This document shows, one piece after another, positions 6,901 through 10,477 of a DNA stretch of 10,477 bases. A program made the position numbers and the translations under genes. The notes under the pieces were generated by a model. It had not been told where the DNA came from. It was given only the letters and a program-made list of their open reading frames with translations, and searched no databases. The first letter of the stretch is position 1; every line of letters begins with the position of its first letter. This DNA comes from an uncultured Gemmatimonadota bacterium (GTDB lineage Bacteria; Gemmatimonadota; Gemmatimonadetes; Gemmatimonadales; Gemmatimonadaceae): positions 1 through 10,477 of the forward strand of contig CAMLHT010000125.1 in the NCBI GenBank assembly GCA_946479895.1, in the 5' to 3' direction.

Positions 6901-8547
6901 GCCGACATCCTCCAGGGTGACAAGCGGGTGCTCCGTGCCGTCGCCGACTCGTTGCCCCTCGCCATCCGGTGGTTCAGCTGGGATACACTTCCCGGCCGAG
7001 TCCGCGCCAGCGCGGTGGCCGACAGCGCGGACTTCACGCTGGTGCAGGCCTGGGTGGACATGATCAGCAACGTCACCGGCAAGGTGTCGGGGAGCCTGTC
7101 ACTCGACGGCAGCTGGCGGAATCCGAACCTCGTCGCCGGCGCCCAGCTGACCGACGGCGCGATGCGCATCGATACCCTGGGTATCGCGCTGTCCCGGATG
7201 TTCGGCCGCGTCTCGTACCGCAACGACACGCTGCGGATCGACTCCGTGCGCGTGCAGAGCGGGGGCGAGGCCAACGTCGCGGCGCTCGACGGCAAGGTCG
7301 CGTTCAGGGACTGGTCGCCGAGCTGGTTCGACCTCAGCATGCGCATGAACGACTTCCTGGCGTACGATCGCCCGGAGCTCGCGACGATCTACGCGCGGAC
7401 GAGCCCCGCCAATCCCATTCACCTGCGCGGGACGTTCCTCGACGACACGCTCAGCGGCGAGGTCTTCGTCGACCAGGGCGCCATCTACCTGCCGGATCCC
7501 AAGCTGGTCGGGAAACGATTCTCGGCGCTGGACTCGGCGGGCTTCGTGCTCGCGACGCGGAAGAAGACGCTGTACGAGCTGGCCACCGACAGCCTCAAGA
7601 CCGAGCTGACGGCGCACATCGGCGGCGCGTTCAAGCTGAGCGCCGACTATGCCGACATTCCGCTGAGCGGTGACCTGAGCATCGTCCCGGTGACGGTCAC
7701 CGACGCTGCTCGCCGCTCCGGCGACTACATCTCGCGCCTGGCGCCGCTGGGCACCATCAACGCCGACCGGGGCACGTACACGCTTCTCTTCCCGCCGATC
7801 TTCAGCAAGACGTTCGACGTGCAGCGCGGCGGAACGATCACCTTCGATCGTGACGCGCGCTGGAACGGCATCCTCAACGTCTCGGCGCGCTACGTGGTCC
7901 GGAAGCCCGGGCGACCGGAGGTGCCGATCGTCATCGACGTGACCGATCGCCTCCTCACGCCGCGCGTCAAGCCGCGGTCGGAGGCGTCGTTCCCGATCTC
8001 GGAGTCGGACCTCATCAGCTACATCGTGTTCGACGAGCCCGGATTCTTCGACGTGCTCGGCCAGACCTCCGCGACCGCGGGAAGCCAGACCCTGCTGTCG
8101 TCGCTCTTCACGCCCATCGCGACATCGGCGACCGCGGAGTTCTTCCGCCAGCGGATCTTCGGCCGGTGGGTGGACCAGCTGCGCGTGGAGTCGGTCGCCG
8201 TCGATCAGGGCGCGCAGAGCACGTTCACCAACCGCAGTCTCCGGCTGACCGGCGGCAAGGAGCTCGTGGAGGGACGCGTGTATCTCAGCCTGAGCACCGG
8301 GCTCTGCACGCTGAACCAGAATTCCGCGCAGGCCAACGCGAACTTCGGGACGTCGCTGGCGCAGCAGCTCGGCGCGAGCATCGAGTACCGGCTCCGCACG
8401 TCGCTGACTACCGGCGCGACGTGGCAGTTCGCGACGGAGCCCTCGACGCAGTCGCTGCTCTGCTCACCGGGCTATTCCGGGAGCCTCGGGATCGCGCCGA
8501 CACCCCGCCAGCTGTCGTTGTCGTTCCTTCGCTTCTGGCGCTGGTGA
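3994..8547 (+). CDS. tamB: TamB (AsmA-like/DUF490) inter-membrane protein
   Basis: This 1517-residue TamB protein should be anchored in the inner membrane and reach across the periplasm to TamA. TamB-family proteins are long grooved beta-sheet structures implicated in phospholipid transport to the outer membrane and in barrel assembly. It has a basic start (MKRRR), one membrane helix at about 6-30, then about 1000 residues of alternating polar/hydrophobic beta strands. Many strands carry an Asp-Ser/Thr-Leu/Val turn motif. The C-terminal DUF490 region occupies roughly the last 450 residues, with FDVQRGGTITFDRDARWNG near 1273-1291 and SESDLISYIVFDEPGF near 1335-1350. It ends in an aromatic strand, LSFLRFWRW. 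It is longer than the E. coli protein (about 1260). Apart from Cys13 in the membrane helix, the only cysteines I see are Cys1438 and Cys1490. It starts 3 bases after the tamA stop with no clear Shine-Dalgarno, so coupled translation is likely. Its TGA lies inside the next gene's start. Confidence 0.93.
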   Translation: MKRRRLIALIALCTLAAIGIVVVVAGAIVMRTDIPRNFVQGLLASRINGRVYVGRISGNPLGGLTVDTFAIRDRAGELVVSTGRLSFDYDIRDLADQRLYLRHVVAEHPHVHLRDFGNGKWNYKLLAKPSTGPKVNTPGRGWGDFIVLDSVAVSDASFFLSLPWSPDASLTQRQRDSVVRHELGRTDRRVQKTAEGYARTYMWTKATGLISRARLADPDSNRFGQEIHIASLDANEFDPPFVFRNLRGRVRRLGDSAWLDVSHWDLPGSTGSASGKLVWGSERPIRYDLVVRGDSMSLSDVNWVYATLPKTGGGRMVLRISNKRNDRIMDYHLDSMDVRSTGSRLVGEMTWGVGGPVLQLRNVNMKMDPVDFALIKALNGKPFPIDWRGQIFGDIRAPGGPLDEFAVASARGEWRDTHVPGAVSRLSGSGNLDIFAPAFTAFHDFDVNVQSLDLRSIEFLFPAFPKLRGTIAGTATLDSVWTDVRFSNASITHRDGPGTPSHFTGSGRITDGSPYITYDVDLNADPLSFDMLARSFPGLTLRGLAYGPVKIKGQSPDLQVVTNLVSAAGALRFAGNIDIDSLGGYGARGVGEITNVNLATLGIKANAPKTALTGAYTIDVRGSSASSLTGTADVRLGRSTYDRITLDSLSRASVRFENGRVITTDSLIISSPMGRIAALGALGLPRGGADSIALTLVVDSVGGLRPYFNGDGTAAVADTLLGRVTLNGYALGRLDSLFLRGGIAGENLNIRGVRARRLDGTFAIADALRSPSGQINADLIDSVRVGGLVFDTLRTAITLVDTTEARFAVHGRALAGDSLTMSALGTWRLLAGATAVRMDSFALAFADSRWTLERPATLFTDSTTLRIDSLGLRNARGGSIGLAGAVPVNGAIDLRLSATRLPLSDLDRVVGQVQAPVRGFADFSGQITGTRASPVIDARTSLDSIAISDVRIGKLFGTARYSDNRGFVSADILQGDKRVLRAVADSLPLAIRWFSWDTLPGRVRASAVADSADFTLVQAWVDMISNVTGKVSGSLSLDGSWRNPNLVAGAQLTDGAMRIDTLGIALSRMFGRVSYRNDTLRIDSVRVQSGGEANVAALDGKVAFRDWSPSWFDLSMRMNDFLAYDRPELATIYARTSPANPIHLRGTFLDDTLSGEVFVDQGAIYLPDPKLVGKRFSALDSAGFVLATRKKTLYELATDSLKTELTAHIGGAFKLSADYADIPLSGDLSIVPVTVTDAARRSGDYISRLAPLGTINADRGTYTLLFPPIFSKTFDVQRGGTITFDRDARWNGILNVSARYVVRKPGRPEVPIVIDVTDRLLTPRVKPRSEASFPISESDLISYIVFDEPGFFDVLGQTSATAGSQTLLSSLFTPIATSATAEFFRQRIFGRWVDQLRVESVAVDQGAQSTFTNRSLRLTGGKELVEGRVYLSLSTGLCTLNQNSAQANANFGTSLAQQLGASIEYRLRTSLTTGATWQFATEPSTQSLLCSPGYSGSLGIAPTPRQLSLSFLRFWRW

Positions 8548-9437
8548 TCCGGCGCGTCCTGCTGATCGCCAATCCGGCATCGCGGCGCGGGCGCGGCCAG
8601 CTCGCCGCCGCGCGGCGGGCATTCGCCAGGAGTGGCGTGGAGTGCGACGTCGTCCTCACCGAGTATCCGGGACACGCCGCCGAGATCGCGGCAGCCAGGC
8701 ACGACGGCTACGACGCGGTGTTCTCCCTGGGTGGGGACGGAACCGCGATGGAGGTGGCGAGCGCGCTCGCCGACACCGGCTATCTCGTGGGCGCGCTGCC
8801 CGGCGGGACGGGGAACCTGCTCGCGCGCGCGCTGCACACGCCGCTCCGGATGGATCGCGCCGTGGAAACCCTGCTCCGCGGCGCCGAGCGGCGCATCGAC
8901 CTCGGGAGGCTCGGCGACGGCCGCCGGTTCGCCGTCGCGGCCGGAATCGGGATCGACGTCTCGATGGTCGAGCAGACCCCCGCCTGGATGAAGCGGGTGT
9001 TCGGGGTGGCCGCCTACGCCGTCATGGGATCGATCGCCGCGATGCGGATCCTGCTCCGGCGTCACCGGATCCGGGCGACGGTGACCATCGACGGTGTCAC
9101 CGAGACGCGCGAGGTGACGACCATCCTCGTGGCGAACTTCGGCGCGCTGCTCAGCGACAGGATCACCCTCGGCCCGGAGATCCAGTCCGACGACGGCCTG
9201 CTGGACGTCTGCCTGTTCGACCCGCACACGGTGTTCGACGCGATCCGGATCATGTGGCGGCTGCTCCGCCGTGACTTCTCCGAGCATCCGGCGATGAGCT
9301 ACCGGCGGGGGGCCCGCATCCGCATCGAGACGACGCCCCCGTGCGCGGCCCAGGCCGACGGGGAGCTGATCGGAATGACCCCGCTCGACATCGTCGTCGA
9401 GCCCCTGTCGGTCCGCCTGCTGGTGCCGGCCCGCTGA
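8544..9437 (+). CDS. Diacylglycerol kinase family lipid kinase (DAGKc/YegS-DgkB type)
   Basis: This 297-residue soluble lipid kinase of the DAGK/NAD-kinase-like fold would phosphorylate diacylglycerol or a similar lipid alcohol with ATP at the cytoplasmic membrane face. The N-terminal lobe has NPASRRGRG (10-18), the nucleotide motif GGDGT (63-67) and LPGGTGNLLARAL (85-97). The C-terminal beta-sandwich has SDDGLLDVCLF (215-225) and ADGE (271-274), whose Asp272 matches the position of the family's proposed catalytic base. Length is normal for the family. GTG 8544 overlaps the tamB TGA (GTGA, 8544-8547). No Shine-Dalgarno is visible, so translation probably depends on reinitiation after tamB. 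An upstream extension of the frame lies wholly within tamB and is rejected. The exact lipid substrate is unknown; lipid A precursors and sphingoid or bactoprenol-type alcohols cannot be excluded. The placement suggests a role connected to phospholipid supply for TamAB. Confidence 0.9.
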   Translation: MIRRVLLIANPASRRGRGQLAAARRAFARSGVECDVVLTEYPGHAAEIAAARHDGYDAVFSLGGDGTAMEVASALADTGYLVGALPGGTGNLLARALHTPLRMDRAVETLLRGAERRIDLGRLGDGRRFAVAAGIGIDVSMVEQTPAWMKRVFGVAAYAVMGSIAAMRILLRRHRIRATVTIDGVTETREVTTILVANFGALLSDRITLGPEIQSDDGLLDVCLFDPHTVFDAIRIMWRLLRRDFSEHPAMSYRRGARIRIETTPPCAAQADGELIGMTPLDIVVEPLSVRLLVPAR

Positions 9438-9458
9438 TGCCACGGCGTGACTGGTGTC

Positions 9459-9483
9459 CCGGAACGTCCGGCTCGCCTATCTT
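9459..9483 (+). promoter_or_regulatory. Candidate promoter -10 (TATCTT) with adjacent small inverted repeat, possibly leaderless
   Basis: TATCTT (9478-9483) lies 6 bases before ATG 9490, the spacing expected if transcription starts at or next to that ATG (leaderless mRNA). A 5-bp inverted repeat with a 3-base centre (CCGGA, ACG, TCCGG; 9459-9471) sits just upstream. No good -35 hexamer is seen at the usual distance. This is the only gap over 50 bases between plus-strand genes after position 1439, which fits a new transcription unit starting here. The evidence is positional and short. Confidence 0.3.
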
Positions 9484-9489
9484 CCCGTC

Positions 9490-9678
9490 ATGACGGCCAC
9501 GAGCGGAGACGCCATGGTGTGCAGGGCCTGCGGCGGCGAGGAGCGCGCGTCGGAGGGCTACCCCTGCGTGGACTGTGGAACGTTCATCTGCATCGTCTGC
9601 GAGCTCCGGGGCGTCACGCGCTGTCGTGAGTGCCGGGCGAAGGCGTCGGCGAAGCCCGCTCCTTCACAGCCGGCCTGA
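9490..9678 (+). CDS. Small eight-cysteine zinc-finger protein (B-box/FYVE/RING-like cross-brace)
   Basis: This protein has about 62 residues, with four CxxC pairs in the order CRAC, CVDC, CIVC and CREC. Spacers are 11, 4 and 7 residues, with the core CVDCGTFICIVC. This is the layout of cross-brace zinc fingers (B-box with Cys replacing His, FYVE, RING), which bind two zinc ions and usually mediate protein or nucleic-acid contacts. A short Ala/Pro/Lys tail follows. No signal peptide or membrane span is seen, so it is probably cytosolic. The start is uncertain: ATG 9490 fits a leaderless promoter, ATG 9514 (54 residues) has GGAG five bases upstream and begins just before the first Cys, and GTG 9454 would give 74 residues. 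Its TGA shares one base with the ATG of the NlpC/P60 gene (TGATG), so the two are probably coupled. The function is unknown. Confidence 0.75.
   Translation: MTATSGDAMVCRACGGEERASEGYPCVDCGTFICIVCELRGVTRCRECRAKASAKPAPSQPA
9505..9508 (+). promoter_or_regulatory. Shine-Dalgarno GGAG favouring the internal ATG 9514
   Basis: GGAG is placed 5 bases before ATG 9514 of the zinc-finger gene. If used, the protein has 54 residues and begins MVCRAC. It competes with the leaderless reading that begins at 9490, so the true start stays open. Confidence 0.4.
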
Positions 9679-10475
9679 TGGCGACGCAGGTCGGCGCGCC
9701 TCCGCGGCTCCCGGTCGACGATCCACCGCTGTTTCGCGCCCGCATCGCGGCGCCGATCGCGCCGATGCACGAGGAGCCGAGGGTGGCCAGCCAGCAGGTG
9801 TCGCAGCAGCTGGCCGGCCATGACGTGGACGCGATGGACATGGAAGGCGACTGGATTCGCGCCCGCGGCGTCGACGGCTACGAGGGCTGGATGCACACCG
9901 GCTTCCTCGAGCGCTCGAAGCCGGCCGAGAGCCCTGGCCGCCTCGTCTCGCTGGGTTGCGTGACCGAGGGCGACGGCGAGACGCGGCGCACCCTCCCGTT
10001 GCGCGCCATCCTGCGCGACGACGAGCGGGTGCTCGACGGTGACGCCGTGTCGGTCGGGGAGATCCGGCGGCGGTATCCGCTCGAAGCGGCCGCGATCGCG
10101 AGGTCGGCCCGCGAGCTGTTTCGCGGGACGAGCTACGTCTGGGGCGGGGTGACGCCGTGGGGGGCCGACTGCTCGGGACTCGTGCAGTCCAGCTACGCGC
10201 TGCACGGGCGGATACTCCCGCGCGATGCGTGGCAGCAGGCGGAGCTCGGGACGATCGTCGATGGCGACTTCGACGCGCTGAGCGCCGGTGACCTCCTCTT
10301 CTTCACCGACCGCGCGGATCGGAAGGTCACCCACGTCGGCATCGCCCAGGGCCCCGGCGAGATGGTGCATCTCGCGCTCGGCCGCGGCGGGTACGCGCGC
10401 GAGAACCTGCTGAGCGACGAGAGCTACGTGGCGAAGCTGCGCGAGCGCTTCCTGTTCGCGAAGAGGCTTCTCTAG
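9678..10475 (+). CDS. SH3b-NlpC/P60 peptidase, YkfC-like (gamma-D-glutamyl-diamino acid endopeptidase type)
   Basis: This 265-residue NlpC/P60 cysteine peptidase probably cuts the gamma-D-Glu bond to the diamino acid in murein peptides. Residues about 18-80 form an SH3b-like domain (GDWIRARGVDGYEGWMH, 57-73) and about 87-125 a second, degenerate one. The catalytic domain runs from about 135 to 265 with YVWGG (153-157), the nucleophile Cys165 in GADCSGLVQ, His219 in VTHVGIA and a third polar residue His231 in MVHLALG. Two SH3b domains before NlpC/P60 is the arrangement of YkfC-type recycling enzymes. No signal peptide or lipobox is present, so a cytoplasmic recycling role fits better than wall remodelling. 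ATG 9678 shares a base with the upstream stop (TGATG). A GTG at 9630 would overlap the zinc-finger gene by 49 bases and is rejected. The TAG stop lies 2 bases before the window end, so the gene is complete. Downstream partners are not visible. Confidence 0.9.
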   Translation: MATQVGAPPRLPVDDPPLFRARIAAPIAPMHEEPRVASQQVSQQLAGHDVDAMDMEGDWIRARGVDGYEGWMHTGFLERSKPAESPGRLVSLGCVTEGDGETRRTLPLRAILRDDERVLDGDAVSVGEIRRRYPLEAAAIARSARELFRGTSYVWGGVTPWGADCSGLVQSSYALHGRILPRDAWQQAELGTIVDGDFDALSAGDLLFFTDRADRKVTHVGIAQGPGEMVHLALGRGGYARENLLSDESYVAKLRERFLFAKRLL

Positions 10476-10477
10476 AA

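Noticed and set aside
8166..8543. Upstream extension of the kinase frame
   Set aside because: It overlaps the tamB DUF490 region; the kinase family N-terminus (VLLIANPAS) begins directly after GTG 8544.
9438..9489. Possible terminator after the lipid kinase gene
   Set aside because: Only a 5-bp stem with a 3-base loop (9459-9471) is present and no T-tract follows, so it does not look like an intrinsic terminator.

Overview
The window reads as GC-rich chromosomal DNA from a diderm bacterium. A TamA-type outer-membrane barrel and a TamB protein require an outer membrane. The base composition, the many GTG starts and the Asp-Ser-Leu-rich style of the TamB protein fit Gemmatimonadota best, but that assignment is an impression and not proven. 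I see no mobile element, CRISPR array, rRNA or tRNA.

Layout: positions 1-1286 (minus strand) hold the first ~428 residues of a family-5 peptide ABC-transporter substrate-binding lipoprotein (DppA/OppA-like), cut by the window edge. It is divergent from everything else. The 152-base spacer (1287-1438) carries a 32-bp dyad-symmetric element at 1378-1409. All other genes run on the plus strand: a 73-residue single-span membrane protein of unknown function (1439-1660); a TamA-like Omp85 protein (1657-3990); a 1517-residue TamB protein (3994-8547); a DAGK-family lipid kinase (8544-9437); then, after a 52-base gap, a tiny eight-cysteine zinc-finger protein (about 9490-9678) and a signal-less SH3b-NlpC/P60 peptidase resembling YkfC (9678-10475). 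Junctions are very tight: 4-base GTGA overlaps at 1657-1660 and 8544-8547, a 3-base gap between tamA and tamB, and a 1-base TGATG overlap before the peptidase.

Functional reading: the first four plus-strand genes look like one translationally coupled unit for the outer membrane. TamA sits in the outer membrane, TamB spans the periplasm from an inner-membrane anchor, and TamB-family proteins are implicated in phospholipid transport to the outer membrane. The coupled lipid kinase would act at the cytoplasmic face on diacylglycerol-type lipids, which makes a link between lipid recycling and lipid export plausible. The last two genes may form a second unit driven by a candidate leaderless promoter just before 9490. 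The peptidase (murein-peptide recycling type) and the peptide-binding protein at the other end could both serve peptide salvage, but they lie 8 kb apart and the link is only suggestive.

The most unusual points are a glycine-rich hydrophobic hairpin inserted inside the first POTRA domain of the TamA-like protein, the uncharacterised small membrane protein coupled to it, the kinase coupled to TamB, and the B-box/FYVE-like mini zinc finger coupled to the NlpC/P60 peptidase.
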